Source: Desulfobacteraceae bacterium
GTDB taxonomy: Bacteria > Desulfobacterota > Desulfobacteria > Desulfobacterales > JAABSP01
NCBI GenBank assembly: GCA_011390035.1
Contig: JAABTE010000002.1
Location: 1-29,256 of the forward strand
Direction: 5' to 3'
DNA length: 29,256 nucleotides
The notes beneath the pieces are model-generated. The model was not told the origin of the DNA. It did not search any database and saw only the letters and a program-made list of their open reading frames with translations. The position numbers and the translations under genes are program-made. Of the stretch, positions 15,859 through 25,055 are shown one piece after another; position 1 is the first letter of the stretch; each line of letters begins with the position of its first letter.

Positions 15859-17331
15859 ATGCCCATCGACACCGAGATCACCGTGCTGGTGGTGGAAGAT
15901 TTCAAGGCCACCCGGATCATGGTAACCAACACACTCAACGCCCTTGGATATCAAAACGTCCTGGCCGCTGAAAACGGCGCCGCGGCCGTGGCGATCCTTC
16001 GGGAAACGCCCGTGTCCCTGATCGTCAGCGACTGGAACATGCCCGAGATGGACGGCTATGAGCTGCTCTTGTGGGTACGCGAGGACGAAAAATGCCGGGA
16101 CATCCCCTTTATCATGGCCACCGCCCGGGGGGAAAAGCAGCAGATGATCAAGGCCGTGATGGCCGGCGTCTCGCATTTCATCGCCAAGCCCTTCACCGCC
16201 GAGGAGCTGGGCAAGGTGATCGCCGAGACCTTCGAAAAAAAACAGCGGACCACCCAGGCCCTGGAAAGCGTCGCCCCCGCCAAAGCCCGGCCGGCCAAGG
16301 TCCGCCTCAAAATCGCCCACATCCAGATAACAGACCATCTGGCGCTGGGGGCCCTGCGCCATCTCATCGACACGGAACGGCTGTCGCCCCGGTATTTCAC
16401 CCTGGAAACCGAATGCATGAGCGGCTGGAACCCGGTTCAAAAGGCGCTTGAGACCGGCGCGGTGGACGGCGCCCTGGTTCTGGCGCCCATCGCCATGGAT
16501 CTGTTCGCCCACGGCGCCCCCATCCGGATGATCCTGCTGGCACACCAGAACGGCAGCATCTGCGTGCGAAAGCGCGGGGTCGGAGACCCTGAGAGCCTGC
16601 CCGATTTCTTCCGGAACAAGACCTTTTTCATCCCCCATGTGCTGTCCATCCACCACATGCTCTCCAGCATGTTTCTGACGGAGCTGGGCCTGCGGCCGGG
16701 CATGGTGGGGGCCGGCGACGTGAACGTGGCCTTCGAGGTGGTGCCGCCGGTGCGGATGCCCAACTTCCTGAAGGAAAGCCCCGAGGCCTGCGGCTTCATG
16801 GTGGCCCAGCCGGTGGGCAAAAAGGCCATCGCCGAGGGCGGGGCCGACCCGCTGTTCCTGTCCGGAGACATGTGGGAGTCCCATCCCTGTTGCGTGGTGG
16901 CCATGCGCCGGGAGAGCCTCGACGCCAACGCCGACGCCATCCATGAATTTTCCGAGATGCTGGCCGCCGCCGGCCGGTTCATCCACGAGGAGCCCCACGA
17001 GGCGGCCCGCATGGCGGCCGTCTTTCTCGATCCGGACGGCGGCCTGAATCTCGATGACCGGATCATCGGCGAGGTGCTGGCGGAGCCCAACGGCATCCGA
17101 ACGGACAACCTGTTCCCGGCGCTGGAGGATCTTGACCGGATACAGCGCCACATGAGCGGCGCCATGGGATTCGGCGGGATCATCGATCTTGAGCGGTTTG
17201 TGGATATGCGCTTTGCCGAGGCGGCCTGCGGGAGCCAAACGGACGCCCGGCGGGGTTCTGTCTTTCACCCGCCGGCGGAATTCGTCCGGCGGCTGATGAG
17301 CCGTCCCGGCGGGGCGGGGGCCGGGCCATGA
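15859..17331 (+). CDS. Receiver domain fused to NrtA/NasS-like ligand-binding domain
   Basis: 490 residues, no signal peptide or membrane segment, so cytoplasmic. Residues 7-125 form a complete CheY-like receiver: E13/D14 acid pair, phosphoacceptor D58 (SDWNMPEMDG), T88 and K110 (IAKPF). From about 150 to 440 the sequence (KVRLKIAHIQITDHLALG ... GWNPVQKALETGAVDGALV ... LFAHGAPIRMILLAH) matches the solute-binding fold of NrtA/CmpA/SsuA-type proteins, which is also used by the soluble nitrate sensor NasS. No DNA-binding, ANTAR or enzymatic output is seen. Start ATG 15859 (AGGAGG at 15849-15854). The stop overlaps the next gene (ATGA). It probably joins a phosphorelay input and small-molecule binding in one chain; the ligand is unknown. 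Confidence 0.88.
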   Translation: MPIDTEITVLVVEDFKATRIMVTNTLNALGYQNVLAAENGAAAVAILRETPVSLIVSDWNMPEMDGYELLLWVREDEKCRDIPFIMATARGEKQQMIKAVMAGVSHFIAKPFTAEELGKVIAETFEKKQRTTQALESVAPAKARPAKVRLKIAHIQITDHLALGALRHLIDTERLSPRYFTLETECMSGWNPVQKALETGAVDGALVLAPIAMDLFAHGAPIRMILLAHQNGSICVRKRGVGDPESLPDFFRNKTFFIPHVLSIHHMLSSMFLTELGLRPGMVGAGDVNVAFEVVPPVRMPNFLKESPEACGFMVAQPVGKKAIAEGGADPLFLSGDMWESHPCCVVAMRRESLDANADAIHEFSEMLAAAGRFIHEEPHEAARMAAVFLDPDGGLNLDDRIIGEVLAEPNGIRTDNLFPALEDLDRIQRHMSGAMGFGGIIDLERFVDMRFAEAACGSQTDARRGSVFHPPAEFVRRLMSRPGGAGAGP

Positions 17332-18755
17332 TACCATCCCCCGGGGGCCACCGGTTCGATGTGGTCATCGTGGGCGGCGGCCCGGCGGGCCTTTTCGCCG
17401 CCCATTACCTGAGCGAACACTCCGGCCTTCGCGTGCTGCTGATTGAAAAGGGACCCGAAGCGGGCCGCCGCAAATGCCCCATCACCGCAACGAATGCCTG
17501 CAAACACTGCGCCCCGTGCAACATCCTGTGCGGCGTGGGCGGCGCCGGCCTGTTTTCCGACGGCAAGCTAAACTACATCCACAAGCTTGGAAAGACGGAT
17601 CTGACCCAGTTCCTGTCTGTGGCCGATGCCCGGATTCTCATCGACGAGACCGAGGCGATCTTCAACCACTACGGTATGGACGCGCCGGTCTATCCCACAA
17701 ACATGGAGCGGGCGCGGGAGATCCGTAAGATAGCCAAGCGCTTCGGCGTGGATCTGCTGCTGATCCGCCAGAAGCACCTGGGAAGCGACAACCTTCCCGG
17801 CCACATCGCCCGGATGGCCGAGGCCATCGCCGCCCGGGGGGTCGTCTTCCGCACGGGCGAGGAGGTTCTGGACGTTCAGGTGGAGGACGGCGCGGTGACC
17901 GGGGTGGTAACGGACAAGGAAACCCACGCCTGCCGGAACGTCATCCTGGCCCCCGGCCGGGTGGGCGCCGACTGGGTGGCCCGCCTGGCCGAGCGCAACG
18001 GCATCGGCCTGAGCCACCGGGGCATCGAGGTGGGCGTGCGCGTGGAGATGCATAACGAGATCATGAAGGACCTGTGCGATGTGATCTACGACCCCACCTT
18101 CTTTATTCAGACCCAGAAATACGATGACAGCACCCGCACCTTCTGCACCAATCAGGGCGGATTTGTCTCCGTGGAAAACTACCGTCGGTTTGTCTGCGTC
18201 AACGGCCACGCCTACCTGGACAGAAAGTCGGATAACACCAACTTCGCCTTCCTGTCCAAGGTGGTGCTGACCGAGCCGGTGACGGACAACCAGGCCTACG
18301 GCGAGGCCATCGGCAATCTGGCGTCGCTCATCGGCGGCGGCCGGCCCATTCTCCAGCGGTTCGGCGATCTGAAGCGGGGCCGGCGCAGCACCTGGAACCG
18401 GGTGCGAAAGGGCTACATAGAGCCGACCTTAAAGGACGTGATCTGCGGCGATATCGCCATGGCCCTGCCGGAGCGCATCCTGCGCAACCTGATCGAGGGT
18501 CTGGAAAAGCTGAACTGCGTGGTGCCGGGGGTGTCCAACGACGAGACCCTGCTGTACGCCCCGGAGATCAAGTTCTTCGCCACCCAGGTGGAAACGGACC
18601 GGGATCTGCAAACCCGCGTGCGGGGCCTGTATGTGGCCGGCGACGGACCGGGGGTGGCGGGGAATATCGTCTCGGCGTCGGCCACCGGCCTGATCCCCGC
18701 CAAGGCGATTGTGGCCGGGGCGGATCAGGATCACAGGCCCTCGGCGATCATGTAG
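17328..18755 (+). CDS. FAD-dependent dehydrogenase, COG2509 family
   Basis: 475 residues. Dinucleotide-binding GGGPAG (16-21) in FDVVIVGGGPAGLFAAHYLS, a cysteine-rich stretch (CPITATNACKHCAPCNILCG, about 55-74), and the C-terminal flavin block GLYVAGDGPGVAGNIVSA. This is the uncharacterised COG2509 flavoprotein family; substrate and partner are unknown. The spaced cysteines could bind a metal or Fe-S cluster (inference). Start ATG 17328 overlaps the REC-NrtA stop, so the two are probably made together. The 3' end overlaps the convergent ycgN-like gene by 25 bp. Confidence 0.9.
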   Translation: MIPSPGGHRFDVVIVGGGPAGLFAAHYLSEHSGLRVLLIEKGPEAGRRKCPITATNACKHCAPCNILCGVGGAGLFSDGKLNYIHKLGKTDLTQFLSVADARILIDETEAIFNHYGMDAPVYPTNMERAREIRKIAKRFGVDLLLIRQKHLGSDNLPGHIARMAEAIAARGVVFRTGEEVLDVQVEDGAVTGVVTDKETHACRNVILAPGRVGADWVARLAERNGIGLSHRGIEVGVRVEMHNEIMKDLCDVIYDPTFFIQTQKYDDSTRTFCTNQGGFVSVENYRRFVCVNGHAYLDRKSDNTNFAFLSKVVLTEPVTDNQAYGEAIGNLASLIGGGRPILQRFGDLKRGRRSTWNRVRKGYIEPTLKDVICGDIAMALPERILRNLIEGLEKLNCVVPGVSNDETLLYAPEIKFFATQVETDRDLQTRVRGLYVAGDGPGVAGNIVSASATGLIPAKAIVAGADQDHRPSAIM

Positions 18756-19198
18756 GCTTCCAGATCCGCCACCTTCACATATCGTTCGGAGATGGCCCGA
18801 TCCCGCACGGAGATGCCGGCGTCGTGAATGGATTCAGGGTCTCCGGTGATAAGCGGATGCCATGGCGGCAGCTCCCCGCCCTCGGCCAGGAGGCGATAGG
18901 CGCAGGTGGACGGCAGCCATCGTCTGGATGCCGATTCAGCCGGCGACAGGGGCAGGCATTCGGGAACCCGGCGGCTCCGATGGGTATAATCTACGCACCG
19001 GCAGGAGTGCAGGTCCAGCAGTCGGCAGGCCACGGCGGTGAAGTGGATCCGGCCGGTATCCGTGTCCTCCAGCTTTCGCAGGCAGCACCGGCCGCAGCCG
19101 TCGCAGAGGGATTCCCACTCCTCGCGGCTCATCCGATCCAGGGTTTTTGTTTTCCAGAACGCTTCTTCGGTTTTTGTTTTCCAGAACACTTCTTCCAT
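18731..19198 (-). CDS. YcgN/UPF0260-type cysteine-cluster protein
   Basis: 155 residues. The family core is complete: EEWESLCDGCGRCCLRKLED with C32, C35, C38 and C39, then VACRLLD (C58), SCRC (C66, C68), C81, WLPSTCAYRLLAEG (C99) and WHPLITGDPESIHDAGISVR. This is the CxxCxxCC cluster family, probably metal binding, biochemical role unknown. The N-terminal FWKTKTLDRMS block is duplicated by a 27-bp repeat. ATG 19198 is chosen because homologues begin just before FW..K.LD.MS. No Shine-Dalgarno is present and a promoter lies 8 bp upstream, so it may be leaderless. The 3' end overlaps COG2509; the start is 29 bp from the divergent phosphatase. Confidence 0.92.
   Translation of the reverse strand: MEEVFWKTKTEEAFWKTKTLDRMSREEWESLCDGCGRCCLRKLEDTDTGRIHFTAVACRLLDLHSCRCVDYTHRSRRVPECLPLSPAESASRRWLPSTCAYRLLAEGGELPPWHPLITGDPESIHDAGISVRDRAISERYVKVADLEAYMIAEGL
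19143..19196 (-). repeat. 27-bp tandem duplication at the start of the ycgN-like gene
   Basis: Two 27-bp units differing at two positions encode EEVFWKTKT and EEAFWKTKT, doubling the conserved N-terminal motif. In frame, and recent judging by identity. Confidence 0.92.
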
Positions 19199-19205
19199 GC
19201 GGGAG

Positions 19206-19234
19206 AAAATACCATACGGGAGCGCCCATGACAA
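19206..19234 (-). promoter_or_regulatory. Promoter of the ycgN-like gene
   Basis: Minus strand: TTGTCA (19234-19229), 17-bp spacer, TATTTT (19211-19206). The predicted start of transcription is at or next to the ATG. The -35 lies inside the 5' end of the divergent phosphatase gene. Confidence 0.4.
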
Positions 19235-20181
19235 CCGCAAACCATTGCCAAAGAGGCCAATCACGGATGCCGATTCCGCTGATGCCGGCCGCGATCCTCC
19301 TGATGTTCTGCGGCCTCATCCTCGGCTGCGCCGGAAATCCGGTAAACAGCGACCAAATCCTCGGCTGCGCCGAAAATCCGGTAAAAAATGGCCCCGGCGC
19401 GCCGCCGCCCGCGTCCTCGGGCCTCGATGCCGCGCTGTGGGCGCAGTCTTCTGCCGAGTACGCCGCATCGGCCCGCCAGTGCTATAACGCGGCCACCCGG
19501 ATGCTGGAGGCTGCCCTGGCCGACACGGGCTGGTCCGCCGCCCCGGAGCAGGCGTCCGGGGCAAAGGCCGGCTTTGCCCATCTGCCGCCTGCGGTGATCC
19601 TGGACGTGGACGAGACGGTCCTGGACAATACCGCCTTCAACGCCCGGCTGATCATGGAAAACCGCCCCTTTGATCCGGCCCTCTGGGCGGAATGGGTGGC
19701 AAGGGAATCGGCACCTGGGGTGCCGGGGGCCGCAGCCTTCATCCGGGCGGCGGCGGCGCGGGGGGTGACGGTCTTTTTCATCACCAACCGCCGGTGCGAC
19801 GGCCCGGGGGAAGATTGCCCCCAGCAGGCGCATACCATCGCCAACCTGGCCCAAATCGGCGTTCCGGATGTGGCGCCGTCGGCCGTTCTGATGCGGGACG
19901 AGCGCCCGGACTGGGGAGGCGAAAAGACCACCCGGCGGTCCGCCGTGGCCCGAAGCCATCGGATTCTTCTGATTATCGGGGATGATCTGGCCGATTTCAT
20001 GGATGGCGTTCGAAAGGGGACGTCGGCGGAACAGCGCCGGCAGATGGCCGAAGCGCGATCAGACTGGTGGGGAAGCCGATGGTTCATCCTGCCGAACCCG
20101 ATGTATGGCTCCTGGATGTCGCCCCTTGAAGGGAAAGGCCCAAACGGAAAGATGGAGGCGCTGAAGGGATTCAACAAATAG
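19228..20181 (+). CDS. HAD-superfamily acid phosphatase lipoprotein, e(P4)/class C type
   Basis: 317 residues. HAD motif I VILDVDETVLDN with D126 and D128, motif II FFITNR, motif IV LLIIGDDLADF. This is the outer-membrane lipoprotein e(P4)-like acid phosphatase/nucleotidase family, releasing phosphate from nucleotides or NMN outside the cytoplasm. The signal peptide (MPIPLMPAAILLMFCG) ends in lipobox LILGC (C34). A 39-bp duplication repeats the lipobox as QILGC (C47). The start ATG 19228 has GGGAG five bases upstream and supplies the positive n-region; ATG 19267 would lack it. Divergent from the ycgN-like gene. Confidence 0.9.
   Translation: MTTANHCQRGQSRMPIPLMPAAILLMFCGLILGCAGNPVNSDQILGCAENPVKNGPGAPPPASSGLDAALWAQSSAEYAASARQCYNAATRMLEAALADTGWSAAPEQASGAKAGFAHLPPAVILDVDETVLDNTAFNARLIMENRPFDPALWAEWVARESAPGVPGAAAFIRAAAARGVTVFFITNRRCDGPGEDCPQQAHTIANLAQIGVPDVAPSAVLMRDERPDWGGEKTTRRSAVARSHRILLIIGDDLADFMDGVRKGTSAEQRRQMAEARSDWWGSRWFILPNPMYGSWMSPLEGKGPNGKMEALKGFNK
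19318..19395 (+). repeat. 39-bp tandem duplication of the lipobox region
   Basis: Two 39-bp units encode ILGCAGNPVNSDQ and ILGCAENPVKNGP. The second unit recreates a lipobox-like ILGC just downstream of the real one. In frame. Confidence 0.92.
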
Positions 20182-20263
20182 GGGCCTCGGCCGCCCCCAT
20201 CCGCGCTGGATTCCGGGGCGGGACGAATTGACCCCGCTGGGGGAGAACGACGATGGAACCGGC

Positions 20264-21475
20264 TTATTCGTCCGGCGTTCGGATGTGGTCGCCGGGATTG
20301 ATCGCCTGCAGCGACCGGGTGATGACCACCGTGGCCGTCGTGGGCTCCACATGCAACACCATCAGGCTGCCAATGTCCACCGGAAAGAGATTGACCTCCC
20401 GGCTCAGGTTCGGATCCGGGCGGGCGCTTTCCTGGAAAAAGACATCGTAGCTCTGGCCGGGCAGGATTCCGTTGCGGTTGCCCTTGTCGATGAAGGCCAC
20501 GGAATGGACCCCAAGCAAATCATTGCCCTCCTCGGAGGCAATAATCCGGCCGATGATCCCCTTCTTGCTGGAGGTGACGGGAATTTGAGGGGAGCGCTCC
20601 ACATGGGGCATCAGCATGTCATCCACCCGGATGGGACGATAGGAATCCCGCACCACCGCCTCGACGAACCCCTCGGCCCGCCGCAGGATCTCCACCACGC
20701 CGGTCAGGAAGTGCTGATATCCGATGACTGCATCGTTTGCCCCGGTACGAATGGGGCCCTTGACCCTGTAGAGGGTGTATTGCCGCCCCACCACCAGCGG
20801 AGTATTGCCCACGGGCCGAATATAAACCGTGTTCCGGATATAGATCATCGTCTTGTCACCCAACACCTTAAACAGAATGCCGTGGGCGGGGGTGGGCTGC
20901 TCCCGGATGAACCCTACCTTCTGAATGGGGGAATAATTGTAGCTTGCCATGTCCGACCGGGAAAGGGACATCCCGAACCCGCTCCGCGGCGGCCCTTGCG
21001 GGGCGCCGGGCGGCGGCGAAAACGGCATGGCCGGGCCGGCGGCCATGGGCGCTTCCATGGCGGGGGCGTCGAAGGGGCCCGCCTCGATGCGCCCCTGCCG
21101 GGGATAGATGCGCAGTTGCTGGCCGGGGTAGATCAGATGCGGGTTGGTGATGGGAACCGATTCGGCGTTCCTTCGCCACAGGGCCGGCCACTTGAACGGC
21201 GAATCGAGAAACCGTCGGGAGATATCCCACAGCGTGTCTCCCTTAACCACCGTATAGATGAAGGACTCGCTGTCGGCGCCGGGCGACGGCCCGGCCCCCA
21301 TGTCCGGCGCCGCTTCTGGATAGGGCGCGACGCCGCCCCCGGCCTGGGCCGGGGCGCCGGCATCCTCCGGAAGAGGGCTGAAAGAGATATCGTCGGATTG
21401 GGCCGATCGGGGGGCGGCCATTGCCATGAGGAAAATGGCGGACCAGACGCAAACGGGTCGAAAGATGCTTTTCAT
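20264..21475 (-). CDS. Exported LysM-domain protein
   Basis: 403 residues with a signal peptide (MKSIFRPVCVWSAIFLMAMA). After a Pro/Ala/Gly-rich linker comes one LysM domain (about 75-125: YTVVKGDTLWDISRRFLDS ... LIYPGQQLRIY), which binds peptidoglycan. A second Pro-rich linker leads to a long C-terminal region (about 180-400; GFIREQPTPAHGILFKVLGD ... TTATVVITRSLQAINPGD) that I do not recognise but that is common in Desulfobacterota LysM proteins. The start ATG 21475 has GGAG eight bases upstream; an in-frame extension to 21547 is unlikely. Single gene, tail to tail with the phosphatase. The 82-bp gap holds only small GC hairpins. Confidence 0.85.
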   Translation of the reverse strand: MKSIFRPVCVWSAIFLMAMAAPRSAQSDDISFSPLPEDAGAPAQAGGGVAPYPEAAPDMGAGPSPGADSESFIYTVVKGDTLWDISRRFLDSPFKWPALWRRNAESVPITNPHLIYPGQQLRIYPRQGRIEAGPFDAPAMEAPMAAGPAMPFSPPPGAPQGPPRSGFGMSLSRSDMASYNYSPIQKVGFIREQPTPAHGILFKVLGDKTMIYIRNTVYIRPVGNTPLVVGRQYTLYRVKGPIRTGANDAVIGYQHFLTGVVEILRRAEGFVEAVVRDSYRPIRVDDMLMPHVERSPQIPVTSSKKGIIGRIIASEEGNDLLGVHSVAFIDKGNRNGILPGQSYDVFFQESARPDPNLSREVNLFPVDIGSLMVLHVEPTTATVVITRSLQAINPGDHIRTPDE

Positions 21476-21560
21476 CGGGATGCTCCAACGCCTTTGAAGG
21501 TATCGCCTCATATGCGTTGAGTACCCCGATTTCATGGGGATTGTCAAGAAATATGGCGAT

Positions 21561-21588
21561 AAAAAAGCCCCCGCCCGAAGGCGGGGGC
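21561..21588 (-). terminator. Rho-independent terminator of groESL
   Basis: On the minus strand GCCCCCGCC-TTCG-GGCGGGGGC: a 9-bp stem with a hyperstable C(UUCG)G loop, followed by six Ts (complement of A21561-21566). About 50 bp after the groEL stop. Confidence 0.92.
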
Positions 21589-21640
21589 TCGATATGCGGG
21601 AGTCAGCGAAACTCTGTTGCTCCGTACAGCCGCCGGCGGG

Positions 21641-23302
<1,662 letters not shown>

Positions 23303-23359
23303 TTTTATAATCTCCTCTGTCTCGCTGCGGGTTTTAAGTTAAAGGATGAAAGACCCGAA

Positions 23360-23647
23360 TTACTCGATCACGCCGAGAACATCGTCCTCGCGCATGATCA
23401 GGTACTCCTCGCCCTCGATCTTGACCTCGGTGCCGGAGTACTTGCCGAACAGCACCCGGTCGCCATCCTTGACGGAAAGGGCGATGCGCTTGCCGTCATC
23501 GCCGACCTTGCCTGCGCCAACGGCCACAACCTTGCCCTCGGCCGGCTTTTCCTTGGCCGTGTCGGGAATGATGATGCCGCCCTTGGTGGTCTTCTCCTCT
23601 TCCACGCGCTTGACCAGAATCCGATCCTGCAATGGTTTCAATTTCAT
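23360..23647 (-). CDS. groES: Co-chaperonin GroES
   Basis: 95-residue lid of the GroEL chamber: MKLKPLQDRILVKRVEEE, the mobile-loop region KTTKGGIIIPDTAKEKP, and the C-terminal EGEEYLIMREDDVLGVIE. Start ATG 23647 with AAGGAGATGAG upstream. No CIRCE element (TTAGCACTC-N9-GAGTGCTAA) and no convincing sigma-32 box is visible upstream. The leader instead holds a 14-bp tandem duplication and three adjoining hairpins (separate entry), so regulation is not the HrcA type as far as can be seen. Confidence 0.99.
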   Translation of the reverse strand: MKLKPLQDRILVKRVEEEKTTKGGIIIPDTAKEKPAEGKVVAVGAGKVGDDGKRIALSVKDGDRVLFGKYSGTEVKIEGEEYLIMREDDVLGVIE

Positions 23648-23664
23648 GGTGCCTCATCTCCTTG

Positions 23665-23692
23665 GTTTGCGAATCATAGTTTGCGAATCGTA
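23665..23692. repeat. 14-bp tandem duplication in the groES leader
   Basis: GTTTGCGAATCATA then GTTTGCGAATCGTA, ending 18 bp upstream of the groES start codon. Non-coding. Confidence 0.8.
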
Positions 23693-23740
23693 AAAAGCGT
23701 TATAATTTTTGGACGCTGAAATCCTGTGACCGATAGCGGC

Positions 23741-23807
23741 GGCTTTCGGGCCCAAAGGCCCCGGGCCGCCTCACGGCCCGATCCGACCCCATGATGCAAG
23801 GGTCGGA
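23741..23807 (-). promoter_or_regulatory. Three adjoining hairpins upstream of groESL
   Basis: Back-to-back dyads: the near-palindrome GGCTTTCGGG/CCCAAAGGCC (23741-23760), CGGGCCG-CCTCA-CGGCCCG (23762-23780), and TCCGACCC-10 nt-GGGTCGGA (23782-23807). No T-run follows any of them on either strand. They may be a processed fmdB-groES intergenic structure or a structured groESL leader. The rest of the 281-bp gap (23648-23928) shows no gene. Confidence 0.5.
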
Positions 23808-23928
23808 CACAAAACTACCTAAAATATATGGCGTTATTCCTTGATGGAGTTTCTCGCACGGCGCAGACGAAATTGGCTCCAGGCCGTTTTGAGGCGCCGG
23901 CGCATCCGGCCGGCCGGGAAAAGTCCGG

Positions 23929-24234
23929 CTAAGAGGCGCCTTCCGAGGTTTTGGCGGGCGCGGGCGCGGGCGCCGTCGCCGATGTTCCGCCGTCGGGCTT
24001 GGAGGCGGCCGCCTCCGGCTTGCTCTCCGGGGTCTTGGCCTCGGTTGCCGTTGATTTTGCGCCGTACCCGTCTGCATACCATCCGGCGCCCTTCAGATGA
24101 AAGCTGGTGTGGGAAATCAGCTTATGGAGCGAGCCGCCGCAGCGCTCGCATTTGGTCAATGGCGGGTCTGAAAACTTCTGAAGCGCCTCTTCAAGGGCGC
24201 CGCAGTGGTGACACTCGTACTCATAAATGGGCAT
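23929..24234 (-). CDS. FmdB-type zinc-ribbon protein
   Basis: 101 residues. The N-terminal zinc ribbon MPIYEYECHHCG ... LTKCERCGGSL has two CxxC pairs (C8/C11 and a second pair near C30/C33), the FmdB/CxxC_CxxC_SSSS family. Then comes the usual GWYADGYG motif and a disordered tail rich in Ala, Pro, Lys and Thr. The family name comes from a putative regulator of formamidase; its real function is unknown. GGAGGG upstream gives a good start. Transcribed from a strong promoter (24340-24367) toward groES. Confidence 0.93.
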   Translation of the reverse strand: MPIYEYECHHCGALEEALQKFSDPPLTKCERCGGSLHKLISHTSFHLKGAGWYADGYGAKSTATEAKTPESKPEAAASKPDGGTSATAPAPAPAKTSEGAS

Positions 24235-24253
24235 ATTCGATCCCTCCCTTTAC

Positions 24254-24275
24254 GGCGAATCAATGGCGAATCATT
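24254..24275. repeat. 11-bp tandem duplication in the fmdB leader
   Basis: GGCGAATCAAT then GGCGAATCATT, about 20 bp upstream of the fmdB start codon. Non-coding. Confidence 0.6.
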
Positions 24276-24339
24276 CCGTCCGGCGCCCGGCCGGCGCCTT
24301 CCGTTGTTGCGTTTGATATCCCGTTCAAATTTTGGGCTA

Positions 24340-24367
24340 AATATAGCGCCGGATTCGACCTTGTCAA
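24340..24367 (-). promoter_or_regulatory. Sigma-70 promoter of the fmdB gene
   Basis: Minus strand: perfect TTGACA (24367-24362), 16-bp spacer, TATATT (24345-24340, 5/6). It may also feed groESL, since no terminator is evident between fmdB and groES. Confidence 0.7.
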
Positions 24368-24386
24368 GAAGCCGGCGGGAGATTTT

Positions 24387-24935
24387 TTAGAGCGGGGATT
24401 CGGGCAGCCGGTCCATCGGCTCCATCCATCGATCATAGAAATCGAGAACCGCCTCCGCCCCGGGCAGGGCAAGGCGGCCCAGGATCTGGCGGGTGCGTGC
24501 GTGAACCCTGGCCTCTTCGGCCATCCGCTCATCCGCCGAGGCGTTGAAGTGCTGAAGAAACCGGCAGAATCGCACGATGTGGATCAGCTCATGGGCTATG
24601 ACATAAAGGGAAAAGGACCCGAGGGCCAGTTCCGGGAAGGCGCGGAGCGCATCCAGGATGGCGTGATCCTGAAGACAGATCTTGTAAAAATCGTAAGTGG
24701 CCGAGCCCAGTTGCGTTCCCCTGGGCTTGCCCTCGTAACGGATCACCTGGGCAAAGGGGCCGTGAACAATCTCGTCTCCGGCCAGGTCCGCCAGGGTTCG
24801 GATGTCATATCGAAGGCGCAGCCACTGGGCCGCCGACATCTTATAGTGGTTGCAGACCAGATCCTCGGCCATGGCCACCGAGTCATCAATGGTCCGCAGG
24901 CCTTCCGCGTCAAATCTTTCCAGTTCCTCAGCCAT
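24387..24935 (-). CDS. Putative HExxH metallopeptidase-like protein
   Basis: 182 residues. The only recognisable motif is HELIH at 115-119 in LYVIAHELIHIVRFCRFLQH, a gluzincin-type zinc site. E140/E141 or H145 in RMAEEARVHARTR could be the third ligand. No signal peptide, so cytoplasmic. The rest (an alpha-rich N-terminus with DLAGDEIVHGPF) matches no family I can name; similar orphans occur in Desulfobacterota. Start ATG 24935 has a purine-rich GGAAGAGGGA directly upstream; a TTG at 24971 is less likely. It lies upstream of fmdB, which has its own promoter. Protease activity is inferred from the motif alone. Confidence 0.7.
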   Translation of the reverse strand: MAEELERFDAEGLRTIDDSVAMAEDLVCNHYKMSAAQWLRLRYDIRTLADLAGDEIVHGPFAQVIRYEGKPRGTQLGSATYDFYKICLQDHAILDALRAFPELALGSFSLYVIAHELIHIVRFCRFLQHFNASADERMAEEARVHARTRQILGRLALPGAEAVLDFYDRWMEPMDRLPESPL

Positions 24936-24976
24936 TCCCTCTTCCGCCCGCCATCGGCTGTTTTTCTTCAAAAGGC

Positions 24977-25004
24977 TTGCTTTTTTTTGATTCGTCGCTA
25001 TAAT
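24977..25004 (+). promoter_or_regulatory. Promoter of the bS22 gene
   Basis: TTGCTT (24977-24982), 16-bp spacer, perfect -10 TATAAT (24999-25004). It overlaps the start region of the divergent HExxH gene. Confidence 0.6.
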
Positions 25005-25055
25005 TGCCCAGTTAACGTGTCACCATTTTGATAGTATGGAAAGGGGGTGAATCGA

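Noticed and set aside
15664..17337. Minus-strand N-terminal extension of the J-domain gene to a total of 813 residues
   Set aside because: The extension is a shadow of the REC-NrtA gene and contains no recognisable domain; the real start is at the MMALERY ATGs.
23770..23800. Sigma-32-like CCCCAT box upstream of groES
   Set aside because: CCCCATGAT lies on the plus strand, pointing away from groES, and has no matching -35.
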